Shown in pieces: positions 53,051 to 61,646 of a DNA stretch of 64,000 nucleotides; position 1 is the stretch's first letter, and every line of letters starts with the position of its first letter. This stretch comes from Brevibacillus brevis (lineage in GTDB: Bacteria > Bacillota > Bacilli > Brevibacillales > Brevibacillaceae). The notes under the pieces are model-generated. The model was not told the DNA's origin and searched no databases. It saw only the letters and a list, made by a program, of their open reading frames with translations. Location: contig NZ_CP041767.1 in NCBI RefSeq assembly GCF_022026395.1, forward strand, positions 808,001 to 872,000, in the 5' to 3' direction. The position numbers were made by a program, and so were the translations under genes.

Positions 53051-54754
53051 TTATGTTCTTTTATCTTGTCGAAGAGTTGGATTAAGATAGTAGGCCCGAA
53101 TCTCTTCCAGCGTTTTTCTAGCAGGTTGCACGAATTCGCGATCCCAATCTTCCGGAGGGGAATCCAGCGAAATCCCCTTTTCCTGTAAGGTTCGAAACAG
53201 CTCCTTATCCGCTTGTGTAGGGATCCACCACGTGTAGACGGGATTCGTTTTGCCATTGAGCAACGATTCGAACATAAATTTCACATAGCTAGCTGTAGAG
53301 AGTTCGCCGTAATTGACGTCGAATTCAGGCTCGGGAGCCGGATAGTCCTCTGGATAGCGGAACGGGCCAAAGTGAATGGAAATACCGAGAAAGCCGACGG
53401 GTGGAATGTTGTTTCCGTACCCGGGAAGGGAGAACGGCAGATCAGCTGCGAAGTGCAGACGAATCATGACAGAGTTGATGAATTGCCGTTCGAAGAAACT
53501 TTCTTTTTGCCAAATGCCGAGCTCTCGTGAAAGAGTATCCCAGTGAATAATGGACGTATTGTGCGCGAGCCAGAAGGCGGACGACATCTGTTCAAACGTT
53601 TTGTAAAACTCCTCGTCGTGATCATGGAACGGATCGAGAATGTCAAACAGGCTGAAGCACCCGTGTTTTCTTCTCCATTTTTGCGCGATGATCAGAAAAT
53701 CAATCAATCGTTGGATCCGCAGCTCCGGGCTGCTCTCATTATTGGCAAACAGATACGTCGCTTCTATCAAATCAGCAGTGAAGTTGCCGTTAACAAAATC
53801 CCAGTAATTGATTTCGCCAGCTTCTACACGTTCTTCGTTAATCCGCTTCGTATCCGTTTCCCATCGCGCAAAGGTGGCGACATCAATGCCGAAATAAAGC
53901 TCAGGCAGGAGGTCGCTAAAAATATGGAAACGATAAGGGCTGGACTGCTGGAACCAAGTTTTGATGAAGTCCAGGCGAGAAGAGGGAGATATGACTGCGG
54001 CCCGCTCCACATAGTTCGCTTTGGCAACCGTTGACTCGAATTCCTCAACGGATGAGGCGATTGCCACGAAAGGGGCCGCTGAGGTCAAGAAGTCCACGCC
54101 GTCTTCATCGTTGTCGTATTGCACAATGATGTGCTGGAAGGTTGCCTCAGCCAAGGGAGATAAAACGAGCTGATTCCAACGGTGCGGGGTTGTATCGTCT
54201 ATGGCGCCGATGACGACGACAGGTTTGTCCGGTTCCCCGCGAAAAGAAATAGAAGCCCCGTTTTGGACGACGATCTTGTTTTGGCAGCGTACGTTGATGG
54301 ATGTACCTGCTTCAAAGCTGATGGAGGTCCCAGCAGCTATGATGGCATCCTCTGGTCCGATCATGTACGGACCATTTTCTGCGGAAAATTCCTCCGATTG
54401 ATGGATGATTCCCGATAGGCGTTTGTACTTATCCACATGCAGTTGGTAGGTGTGCTGCGGGTCCGGATCAGGTCCAATCGTCAGCTGCACGTAGTAAAGG
54501 CCATCTTCCTCCGGAAAAAACGGAAGGATGATGGGGGCGTTCGGACTATATTCAGCTTCTGCAAGTTTTGTTCGATGGATGTCATAGATTCTGATGGTAG
54601 TCAAAGGATGCGTCAGGTTACTCATATGGATTTCAATAGCGTCTGTAGAAGCAAGAAAGAGCTTGTACATCTCCACCTTAGCTTCAAGGTTAGGAGAAGC
54701 TTTTCGGATGCGTTTGTCCGTTTCCAAAATCGATGTATACGAGCTGACGGTCAT
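53051..54754 (-). CDS. Unrecognised 567-residue protein with beta-helix-like N-terminal half
   Basis: No signal peptide is visible. Residues about 25-110 look like a small beta-sandwich (pre-peptidase-like: YYVQLTIGPDPDPQHTYQLHV). About 135-225 match the repeating pattern of right-handed beta-helix segments: AAGTSISFEAGTSINV, NGASISFRGEPDKPVVVIG, a W-Q-V-L step, then ATFQHIIVQYDNDEDGV. The C-terminal 320 residues are alpha-rich with many Trp/Phe/Tyr and no motif I know. ATG 54754 has GGAG upstream. Monocistronic, convergent with speD across repeat B. Function unknown. Confidence 0.75.
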   Translation of the reverse strand: MTVSSYTSILETDKRIRKASPNLEAKVEMYKLFLASTDAIEIHMSNLTHPLTTIRIYDIHRTKLAEAEYSPNAPIILPFFPEEDGLYYVQLTIGPDPDPQHTYQLHVDKYKRLSGIIHQSEEFSAENGPYMIGPEDAIIAAGTSISFEAGTSINVRCQNKIVVQNGASISFRGEPDKPVVVIGAIDDTTPHRWNQLVLSPLAEATFQHIIVQYDNDEDGVDFLTSAAPFVAIASSVEEFESTVAKANYVERAAVISPSSRLDFIKTWFQQSSPYRFHIFSDLLPELYFGIDVATFARWETDTKRINEERVEAGEINYWDFVNGNFTADLIEATYLFANNESSPELRIQRLIDFLIIAQKWRRKHGCFSLFDILDPFHDHDEEFYKTFEQMSSAFWLAHNTSIIHWDTLSRELGIWQKESFFERQFINSVMIRLHFAADLPFSLPGYGNNIPPVGFLGISIHFGPFRYPEDYPAPEPEFDVNYGELSTASYVKFMFESLLNGKTNPVYTWWIPTQADKELFRTLQEKGISLDSPPEDWDREFVQPARKTLEEIRAYYLNPTLRQDKRT

Positions 54755-54872
54755 GTAAAACAGGCTCCTATCAAAATGGTGTAGGTATAATGGAATAGTC
54801 CACTAGTAATTGACGCCTGAATATGGAAAAAGTTTTGAGTTTTGCAGGGGCTTTTGGTCTAGGAAATAAGAA

Positions 54873-54913
54873 AAAGGATAGGGGTCAGATGAGTTCTGAC
54901 GATCCTATCCTTT
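54873..54913 (-). terminator. Intrinsic terminator of the ankyrin gene
   Basis: Two stacked stems: AAAGGATAGG/CCTATCCTTT outside and GTCAGA/TCTGAC inside; T follow on the minus strand. Confidence 0.83.
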
Positions 54914-54935
54914 GTTTCTTCCATTATAGATGTTC

Positions 54936-55712
54936 TTATTTTCCACCAGCCTGCGTGAGCATTTCGATCATTTCTTTGTAGCCATGCTTCTTCGCATGTC
55001 CCAGAGGCGTCACACCATCGTGATCAGCGAGATTGACATTGGCATTGTGCTCGATCAGCAGCTTAACGATTTCCTGATGCTTCTTGCCACCATCGCCCAA
55101 AATCACTGCTTCCAAGAGAGCGGTCCAGCCCAATCTGTTGACATGATCAATGTTGACATCGGAGGTGGTGAGCAGTTCCTTGACGATCTCGACATGTCCA
55201 CGATCAGCCGCAGGAATCAAGGCCGTTCCGCCAAAACGGTTCGTAATGGTAGTGTCGGCACCTGCTGCTATCGAGGCTTTTACGAATGCGAGCTGGCCTG
55301 CTGCGCTAGCGAAGAGCAAGGGATTGTCTAAGTTGTTGTCTCGGATGTTGACGTTGGCTCCGCGTTCAACCAACAAGTTGAAAACGTCTAGTTGACCGGA
55401 GTGGACCGCGATCATTGCAGAGGTCCGGCCCCTACTATCGGTGGCGTCAATATCCGCGCCTTCTGCAAGCAGCCTCTCAATCGCTGCTTTGTCTCCTTGA
55501 CTGGTTGCTGTCAATAAGGCTTGATTCAGCTTATCCATTTCAACTTTCACCGCCCGGGTTGCTTGCTGCTCGCCACTCGTCAGGATGGTATTCCAATTCA
55601 TTTCACACCCTGACAGAATAATGACGGCGGTCAAAAGACCTGCATACAGCACAGCGAGCCCACACCTTTCTTTTGATTTGGATACCTGCATCACACAAAA
55701 GAGGTAGTTCAT
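54936..55712 (-). CDS. Ankyrin-repeat lipoprotein
   Basis: 258 residues from the first ATG; ATG 55691 (251 residues) is equally possible and neither has a good ribosome site. A lipoprotein signal (VIILSGC near 36) precedes about six ankyrin repeats (for example TDSRGRTSAMIAVHSGQLDVFNLLVERGANV and NRLGWTALLEAVILG). It should be anchored outside the membrane and bind a protein partner. Surface ankyrin lipoproteins of this sort often accompany stress or catalase genes, but none is next to it. It follows the SLH-protein gene by 28 bp and may share its transcript. Confidence 0.85.
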   Translation of the reverse strand: MNYLFCVMQVSKSKERCGLAVLYAGLLTAVIILSGCEMNWNTILTSGEQQATRAVKVEMDKLNQALLTATSQGDKAAIERLLAEGADIDATDSRGRTSAMIAVHSGQLDVFNLLVERGANVNIRDNNLDNPLLFASAAGQLAFVKASIAAGADTTITNRFGGTALIPAADRGHVEIVKELLTTSDVNIDHVNRLGWTALLEAVILGDGGKKHQEIVKLLIEHNANVNLADHDGVTPLGHAKKHGYKEMIEMLTQAGGK

Positions 55713-55740
55713 AAAGTCAGTTTTTGAACACTTACAAAGA

Positions 55741-57210
55741 CTACTCGACTGTCAGCTCGGCAGAAGATTTGCCAGCCCAATCGCCGACAGGTGTTACCGT
55801 GTATGTGGTACCTGCTTTCAGTTTACCATCTTGCTGGATGTCAAACACGCCTGTTGTACCTTTGCGGCTGGAATATTTGTACGTCGCCAGCAGTTTTTCT
55901 CCGTCTGCACTAGTGAGTTCTACGCTGCGTCCGGAGAACAGCTCGTCACCCGGGTCCTCTGTGAGGGAAACGGTGATAGAAGTTTCATTAACTGCTTTGG
56001 CTTCACTAATTTCGAGCGGAGCGATTTCTTTTGCGACGAAGGTTGGATTTGCGATATTCGCCCAGTCGGACGTAATGGTGTACGTAACGCCTGGAGTCAG
56101 GACTTGGCCTTCTGGGAGACGGAATTTAATTTCTTGCTTGCCGTCTGTTGATTGTGTGAAAGGCACGTACTTCGCTACGATTGGTTGTCCCCCTTCCGGT
56201 GTAATGATCACTTGTCTTGCTTGCATGGAAGAAATGATTTGATACGTTTTACCGTCTGCACTGTTGTTTTGATCCAGCACCAATGCATTTGCACCGCGCC
56301 CTCCACTGTAGGCAGAGATGACATATCCGTAATCAATGACACCATTTGCTCGCAGGGACTCGACTTCAAACGTGTCGTTTGTTACTTGTCGCACTTCTGT
56401 CATGTCGATCTTGGTTGCGTTACCTGCGAATGTGCCCGCCTTTTTCCCTTTGTATGTCAGGGTGTAGGTGGTTCCTGGCTTTTGAACCGAGGTCGGCACG
56501 ATGTAGGTATTGGTAGAACCTGTTTTCAGACGTGGCATATTGGTCAGTGTCAGCCCATCGCTAAAGACAAAGTCTTCTTTTGCTTTGGCAAATGCTTCGT
56601 TTTCTGCTGTCAACGTAGCGTCGAAAGTCACAATCAATGTAATTTCGTTCAAGGATTGTACGCTCGTGATGGTTGCTTTATCAGAAGGGATTGCCTGGCG
56701 AGCCACATTCAACAGATAAGCGGCTTCACCGCGCGTAACGTTGCTGTCTGCGGAGAAGAAGCGTTCCGCCCAGTAGTTAACCGACTTCACATCACGTTTG
56801 AGCGCTTTTGCGACGATTTGCACGAATTCAGCATCTGTTACGGTTCCGCGTGGATCAAATTGGCCATCTTTTGCTTGCATGATATCGAGGGATACCAGAT
56901 CAACCGCGTATTTATAGAACCAGTCATTTGCTTTCACATCCGTAAACGTTACGGATTTATCTGTTTTGCCGCCTTGCAAGCCAAAGGTGTGTGCGACCAT
57001 TTTTGCCAGCTCGGCACGCGTAACTTGATTGTGAATGTTACTGCCTTGCATGACTTTCAGCTTGGAGAGTTCAGTAACGGCTTGTTGAATTTCTTGTGCA
57101 TTCAGGGGAGTGGAAGCCGCTTGTACGTTTAATGCAGCGTAAGGAAGGGATGCTGTGCCCATAACAGTTGCGAGCATCATGATCGCGATTTTATTGGAAA
57201 ACTTTTTCAT
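55741..57210 (-). CDS. S-layer-homology surface protein
   Basis: A 489-residue exported protein: signal peptide to about residue 31 (VQAA). Three SLH-type segments (about 35-170) have hallmarks TRAELAKMVAHTFGL, FTDVKANDWFYKYAVDLVSLDIM, RGTVTDAEFVQIVAKAL and VTRGEAAYLLNVAR; they bind pyruvylated wall polymer. Four Ig-like/CopC-like beta repeats follow, marked by TYTLTYKG, TYTITSDWAN and TYTVTPVGDW. AAAGGAGG precedes the ATG. Upstream (57251-57269) is a small palindrome GACTACCT/AGGATAGTC. A surface adhesin or envelope structural protein. Confidence 0.88.
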   Translation of the reverse strand: MKKFSNKIAIMMLATVMGTASLPYAALNVQAASTPLNAQEIQQAVTELSKLKVMQGSNIHNQVTRAELAKMVAHTFGLQGGKTDKSVTFTDVKANDWFYKYAVDLVSLDIMQAKDGQFDPRGTVTDAEFVQIVAKALKRDVKSVNYWAERFFSADSNVTRGEAAYLLNVARQAIPSDKATITSVQSLNEITLIVTFDATLTAENEAFAKAKEDFVFSDGLTLTNMPRLKTGSTNTYIVPTSVQKPGTTYTLTYKGKKAGTFAGNATKIDMTEVRQVTNDTFEVESLRANGVIDYGYVISAYSGGRGANALVLDQNNSADGKTYQIISSMQARQVIITPEGGQPIVAKYVPFTQSTDGKQEIKFRLPEGQVLTPGVTYTITSDWANIANPTFVAKEIAPLEISEAKAVNETSITVSLTEDPGDELFSGRSVELTSADGEKLLATYKYSSRKGTTGVFDIQQDGKLKAGTTYTVTPVGDWAGKSSAELTVE

Positions 57211-57440
57211 TAGTTGGTCCTCCTTTAGATTGGTTGAATGGGTGTTGCTTGACTACCTGTAGGATAGTCGAGAGACCTAAACTGCCAAGAAACAAGAGAT
57301 TAATAGAATCTAAAAAGGTTCTTAAAAAAAGATAAACTGACCTTTATCGAAAAAAATCCTCCAGCTTTGACGTAGAGCGGAAAATCCGTCCTCGTTTTCA
57401 CTGAAGGTTTTTGTGATGATTATGGTATACACGTTTACGC

Positions 57441-58136
57441 TTAGACAGTAAATCGGTAACCGGCACCCCAGACAGTCTCTATGTACTGCGGATTGGATGG
57501 ATCGACTTCGATTTTTTCCCGCAGCTTGCGAATATGCACCGTAACGGTCGCGATATCTCCGCTGGAATCCATGCCCCAGATTCGTTCGAACAGTTCATTT
57601 TTGTTAAAAACCCGATTCGGGTGAGTCGCTAGAAATTCAAGCAGATTGAATTCTCTTGTCGTGAATATAACTTCCTGATTGCGTACATAGACTCTCCGCG
57701 ATACTTTGTCGATGACGAGACCGCGAATGTGAATTTCTGCGTTCGTTGGTTGGATTTGTCGGGCTGTCAAACGCTCGTATCTTGTCAGATGGGCTTTGGC
57801 TCTGGCTACTAATTCGCTGGGACTAAACGGCTTTGTAATATAGTCATCGGCACCGAGATTAAAGGCGCGGATTTTATCGATCTCTTCTTTTTTGGCGGAG
57901 ACGATCAGGATCGGCACTTCCTTGACTTGTCTGATCTGGCTGCACAATTCGAAGCCGTCCATGCCCGGAAGCTGCAAATCAACGATGATCAAACTGTAGT
58001 CGCCATTGATGGCAAGCGGCAAGCCTTCGCTGCCGGAGTGGCATAAATCGACCTGAAAGCCGTTCAGTTCAAAATAATCCCGCTCCAGTTGAGCGATGGT
58101 CGTCTCATCTTCAATGATGAGGATGCGTGAAGACAT
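57441..58136 (-). CDS. OmpR/PhoB-family response regulator
   Basis: About 231 residues. Receiver: ILIIEDETTIAQ, IIVDLQLPGMDGF (phospho-Asp near 52), LGADDYITKPFSP. Output winged helix: TTREFNLLEFLATHPNRVFNKNELFERIWG and VTVHIRKLREKIE. ATG 58136 is nine bases after AGGAGGTG; the GTG at 58148 overlaps that site. Same operon as the kinase that precedes it. The 230-bp gap downstream ahead of the SLH gene shows no clear terminator. Confidence 0.92.
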   Translation of the reverse strand: MSSRILIIEDETTIAQLERDYFELNGFQVDLCHSGSEGLPLAINGDYSLIIVDLQLPGMDGFELCSQIRQVKEVPILIVSAKKEEIDKIRAFNLGADDYITKPFSPSELVARAKAHLTRYERLTARQIQPTNAEIHIRGLVIDKVSRRVYVRNQEVIFTTREFNLLEFLATHPNRVFNKNELFERIWGMDSSGDIATVTVHIRKLREKIEVDPSNPQYIETVWGAGYRFTV

Positions 58137-58151
58137 GGGAATGTGCACCTC

Positions 58152-59615
58152 CTATTGTTTGTGGGTACGTTTTAACGTAAAGAACAGGCTGGTACCTACA
58201 CCTTGCTTGCTCTCCACCCAGATTCTGCCGCCGTGACCCTCGACTATCTGGCGCGCGATGGACAGTCCGAGACCACTACCGCCCGTGGAAGAATTACGGG
58301 ATTGCTCCACTCGATAAAATCGTTCGAACAGGTGAGGAATGGCTTCCTGCGGAATACCGGTGCCGTTGTCTTTTATTTCAATGGTGGCCCAATCAGCGTC
58401 TGCTTGAACCGAGACGCAGATGATTTTTTCAGGTTTATCCATGTATTTTTGTGAGTTGCCAATGATGTTTAAGACTGTGCGCTTGATTTTTTCCAGATCG
58501 GCGATGACCAGGGTGCCTTCTGCTGCTCGTTGATTCCACTGAATCGTGATGCCCTTCTTTTCCAGATCGTAGTGCAGCTCGTCGATGCAGTCATCCAAAA
58601 ACCGCACGATATCTACATGTTCAAATGTAAAGGGCACTTGCTTCAGATCGAGCTTGGAGTAGAGAAACAGCTCATCGACGAGCAAGTCGAGGTCTACTGC
58701 CTTGGAGTAAATGATATTGACGTACTTGTCCATTTTCTCCGGGGTATCAGCTACGCCATCACGGATTCCCTCGATGTAGCCTTTGATATTGGTAATCGGT
58801 GTCCGTAAATCATGCGAGATGTTGGAAATCAACTCTTTGCGGCTTTCTTCGTCCGCAAGGCGCAGTCGCACCGATTCCTGCAATCGTTTGCGCATGTTTT
58901 CGAAAGCTTCGTTCAGTTGTCCAATCTCGTCTTTCGTGTACAGATGGAGCTCAAAGTCCAGATTGCCTTCCTTGATGTTCTCAGCCGAATTGCGCAGTAA
59001 ATCGAGCGGTTTTACGACGCTACGAGTAATCCAGCGGTACAACAGGACGTTTGCGATGACAATGACGCCGAGGAGGAGGAACACGAGCATCGGCAGCAGT
59101 TTGCGGATAACCTCACCAAATGGACTGCGTTCGCGGATCACAAAGACACTGCCTTTTGCGCCATCTGAAAACTTGAAGTCAAACTTGGCATACGCATAAA
59201 ATCTTTCGCCGATGTTGAACGTGTTGCGAATCTGGTTGTTGTTCAAGTCATAGGGCGGCAAGCTGTTTTCCAGCTCGGGCTGATTGATGGTTGGAGAGGT
59301 AAAGACTTGATTGCTCTCTCTGCGGACATATAGGCCGGCCCGTACCGTTTTGAGCTTGAAATCGTAATCGGCAAGCAGCTCCTGATTTTGCAACTGATCC
59401 GGCTCAATCTTGGCGAGATATTTCAATTCAAGGAAAATATTCTCTTCTTGTTCTGTCAGCGGATTTAGCTGATAATGCACTTTATAAAAATCGCGAAAGC
59501 TGTTGAAATCGCCTGTCGCCGCAATCGTAAACAGGCTGGCGGCTACAAAAAACGTCAGCAAGCTGATGACTAGCATCCCTGTGTAAGAGAGCAGCAGCTT
59601 GATACGGATGGACAT
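58152..59615 (-). CDS. Sensor histidine kinase with periplasmic-type sensor loop and HAMP domain
   Basis: About 487 residues. TM1 is near 8-32, an extracytoplasmic sensor at about 33-165, TM2 near 170-190, and HAMP at about 192-250. The phospho-His box is ELISNISHDLRTPITNIKGYIEGI, and the ATP domain has NIIGNSQKYM, IKDNGTGIP, LFERFYRVEQSR and GGSGLGLSIARQIVEGHGG. ATG 59615 with AGGTGAG is chosen over the extension to 59633. An envelope-stress or surface-structure stimulus is plausible given the neighbouring SLH gene. Confidence 0.92.
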   Translation of the reverse strand: MSIRIKLLLSYTGMLVISLLTFFVAASLFTIAATGDFNSFRDFYKVHYQLNPLTEQEENIFLELKYLAKIEPDQLQNQELLADYDFKLKTVRAGLYVRRESNQVFTSPTINQPELENSLPPYDLNNNQIRNTFNIGERFYAYAKFDFKFSDGAKGSVFVIRERSPFGEVIRKLLPMLVFLLLGVIVIANVLLYRWITRSVVKPLDLLRNSAENIKEGNLDFELHLYTKDEIGQLNEAFENMRKRLQESVRLRLADEESRKELISNISHDLRTPITNIKGYIEGIRDGVADTPEKMDKYVNIIYSKAVDLDLLVDELFLYSKLDLKQVPFTFEHVDIVRFLDDCIDELHYDLEKKGITIQWNQRAAEGTLVIADLEKIKRTVLNIIGNSQKYMDKPEKIICVSVQADADWATIEIKDNGTGIPQEAIPHLFERFYRVEQSRNSSTGGSGLGLSIARQIVEGHGGRIWVESKQGVGTSLFFTLKRTHKQ

Positions 59616-59784
59616 GGACTCACCTGCTTTCAATAGGGTGAAAATTTATACGCAAGATGACAAGTCCATTATATACAAGACGTCCAGTTGGTAAAGCAGA
59701 TTTACTTGGAACTCTGTCAAAATCAGTTATACTAGCAAGTAAGAAAACGAGAGCTTTGTATGAATGGGAAGGACGGGGATATTC

Positions 59785-60582
59785 GTGAAAGTAGCCATTG
59801 CACAACTGACAGCGACGATGGATAAGACGCAAAATTTGCAAAAAGCAGCCGATTACATTGCCAAAGCAAAGGCAGCAGGGGCAGATTTTGTAATCTTGCC
59901 TGAAATGTACAGCGCACCTGCCACGCCAAAGTCGGGAGTAACCCCAGCGGAGGTAGCGGAAAAGCTGGATGGTCCATTTGTGTCCGGCTTGGCAGAGCTC
60001 GCTTCCGAGCACGGAGTTTATGTGGTTTGTGGTGTGTTCGAATCCATCGAGGGTGATGAAAATCGTGCCTACAATACGACTGTTTTTCTAGGACGTGATG
60101 GACAGCTGCTGCATGCGTACCGCAAGACACATTTATACGATGCCTTTTCCTACACAGAATCGGACTTCATCGCGCCTGGGGATAATCCGTATCAAGTGGT
60201 GGAAACGGAATTCGGCAAAATCGGGCTGATGGTATGCTACGAGGTGCGCTTCCCGGAAATCGCGAGACAGTTTGCGCTCCAGGGTGCCGATATTTTGTTT
60301 GTGCCAGCAGGCTGGGTAGCGGGAGCGATGAAAGAGGATCACTGGGAGACGCTGGTTCGTGCGCGTGCCATTGAAAACACAATGTTCGTATGTGCGGCTG
60401 ACCAGGTCGGAAATATTTTTGCCGGACGCAGCATGTTCGTCGATCCGATGGGTGTCGTGATAGCGAGTGCAGGGGAAGAAGAAACGTTATTGATCGCAGA
60501 ACTGGATGTAAGTCGGATTGAGCGAGTACGGGGCAAATTGCCAAGCGTAGCCAACCGCCGAGCGGAACTGTATACCAATTAA
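59785..60582 (+). CDS. Carbon-nitrogen hydrolase (nitrilase superfamily, omega-amidase-like)
   Basis: About 265 residues with the Glu-Lys-Cys triad in context: VILPEMYSAP (Glu near 42), AYRKTHLYDAF (Lys near 115) and GLMVCYEVRFPE (Cys near 152). The pattern is that of omega-amidase/Nit2-like amidases that act on small alpha-keto amides. The most plausible start is GTG 59785, giving the usual VKVAIAQL beginning; the ATG at 59764 has no ribosome site. Divergent from the kinase operon; monocistronic. Confidence 0.9.
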   Translation: MKVAIAQLTATMDKTQNLQKAADYIAKAKAAGADFVILPEMYSAPATPKSGVTPAEVAEKLDGPFVSGLAELASEHGVYVVCGVFESIEGDENRAYNTTVFLGRDGQLLHAYRKTHLYDAFSYTESDFIAPGDNPYQVVETEFGKIGLMVCYEVRFPEIARQFALQGADILFVPAGWVAGAMKEDHWETLVRARAIENTMFVCAADQVGNIFAGRSMFVDPMGVVIASAGEEETLLIAELDVSRIERVRGKLPSVANRRAELYTN

Positions 60583-60690
60583 ATGCCTATGCACACTTTC
60601 TCTTTTGTTCAATATGATGGTAACAGATAATCAGTCATTATTTTGGCCCTTATGTAAGCGTCACCATCATGAGAGAGGGAGTGTGTACGA

Positions 60691-60939
60691 ATGTTCTGGT
60701 TCGTATGGGCTGTCGTCGGTGTGGTCGTTTGGTGGGCAATGAGCTTGATCTGTACAGGAAAAGCGGCAGGATCAGGCTGGTGGGCTTCGCTCATTGCTGC
60801 TCTTTTGGGTAGCTGGCTGGGCGATTTGGTACTGGGTGATTGGCTGTGGATGTGGGCAGGCTTCAACGTCATTGCCGGAGCCATTGGTGCGGTCGTCATC
60901 ACTTGGTTGTGGTGTTTGGTGGTGAAGCAATTAAAATAA
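60691..60939 (+). CDS. Small YeaQ/YmgE (GlsB)-like membrane protein
   Basis: 82 residues with three hydrophobic helices rich in Gly and Trp: FVWAVVGVVVWWAMSLICTG; SLIAALLGSWLGDLVLG; AGFNVIAGAIGAVVITWLW. This is the pattern of the so-called transglycosylase-associated/GlsB stress family, whose role is not settled. GAGAGGGAG precedes the ATG. Followed by a terminator and repeat C. Confidence 0.82.
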   Translation: MFWFVWAVVGVVVWWAMSLICTGKAAGSGWWASLIAALLGSWLGDLVLGDWLWMWAGFNVIAGAIGAVVITWLWCLVVKQLK

Positions 60940-60964
60940 GCGAAACAATTTCGTATTACTAACG

Positions 60965-61002
60965 AACCAGGGATCGTCCAAATGGGCGGTTCCTGGTTTT
61001 TT
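60965..61002 (+). terminator. Intrinsic terminator after the small membrane protein gene
   Basis: Stem AACCAGGGA (60965-60973) with TCCTGGTT (60991-60998), then T. Confidence 0.8.
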
Positions 61003-61004
61003 AT

Positions 61005-61228
61005 GCGGAGCTGTAGTGGAGAGAAGAATATTTCCAGTCTAGGCTCCAGGCTCCGTCCTGCTGAGGGTTAAGACTGCCCGCTCCGAATGGATTCGCGGGG
61101 AAACGCAAAAAGTGGTAGCCGCTTCGTAGCGCGAGCAAGTTGCGTTTCTTTTGCCCGCGAATCCCTTCTCCGCTCGGTAGGACTCCACAAGTCACTACGT
61201 CTGGAAATATTCTTCTCTGGCGTAACGA
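61005..61228 (+). repeat. Long-hairpin intergenic element, copy C
   Basis: It begins two bases after the preceding T-tract with GGAGCTGTAGTGG. Paired blocks, all perfect: 17 bp 61021-61037 with 61201-61217 (GAGAAGAATATTTCCAG and complement); 10 bp 61090-61099 with 61154-61163; 9 bp 61100-61108 with 61140-61148. Contains the family block GACTGCCCGCTCCGAATGG. Confidence 0.85.
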
Positions 61229-61278
61229 GAGTGTATTCTTCCATCTTTTAAAGCATTAAAAACTCGTTTAGAAAGGAT

Positions 61279-61506
61279 AGCTCGCAGAGGAAACAGGGGA
61301 AATAAGCGAAGATCTTAGGGACGCCGACCGAGACGCAATGCAAAAAGCGAAACACGCTCTTAAACGTCCACCTCTGAAATAACTTCGAGAAAGAGACCAC
61401 TTTGGACGCGGTTTCGCTTTTTGCATGGAGTCGTGCAGTCAATCCCGCAGGGGGTGGCCCTAGAATCAGAGCGTTTTCTTCTGTTTCCTCCCCACCACTG
61501 CAGCCG
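61279..61506 (-). repeat. Long-hairpin intergenic element, copy D (opposite orientation)
   Basis: Paired blocks: 10 bp GAGGAAACAG 61287-61296 with 61481-61490; 16 bp ATGCAAAAAGCGAAAC 61338-61353 with 61411-61426. Its right end, read on the minus strand, is GCTGCAGTGGTGGGGAGGAA, the same as the left end of copies A-C. It sits head-to-head with copy C, 50 bp away, and its right edge is 140 bp before tcyP. The 87-codon open frame inside it is spurious. Confidence 0.85.
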
Positions 61507-61559
61507 GACATTATGTACCTCTGTAAGACAGTTTGGAATAATATAAAAACAATTCTTAC

Positions 61560-61589
61560 TTGACCAGTAGGGATTGTTGGTAATATAAC
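61560..61589 (+). promoter_or_regulatory. Likely promoter of the cystine symporter gene
   Basis: TTGACC (61560-61565), 18-bp spacer, TATAAC (61584-61589), 57 bp before the start codon. Confidence 0.5.
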
Positions 61590-61646
61590 TATATCTATAC
61601 CGAATACAATAATGAGAGGTACATAAAACGAAAGGGAGGGGAATAT

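Noticed and set aside
56152-57132. 326-codon plus-strand open frame
   Set aside because: Antisense to the SLH gene; Cys/His/Phe-rich, no motif.
57251-57269. Small palindrome GACTACCT/AGGATAGTC upstream of the SLH gene
   Set aside because: Too short and isolated to call an operator with confidence; mentioned only in the SLH entry.
61248-61511. 87-codon minus-strand open frame inside hairpin copy D
   Set aside because: The DNA is explained by long self-complementary arms; the peptide is not shared with other copies.
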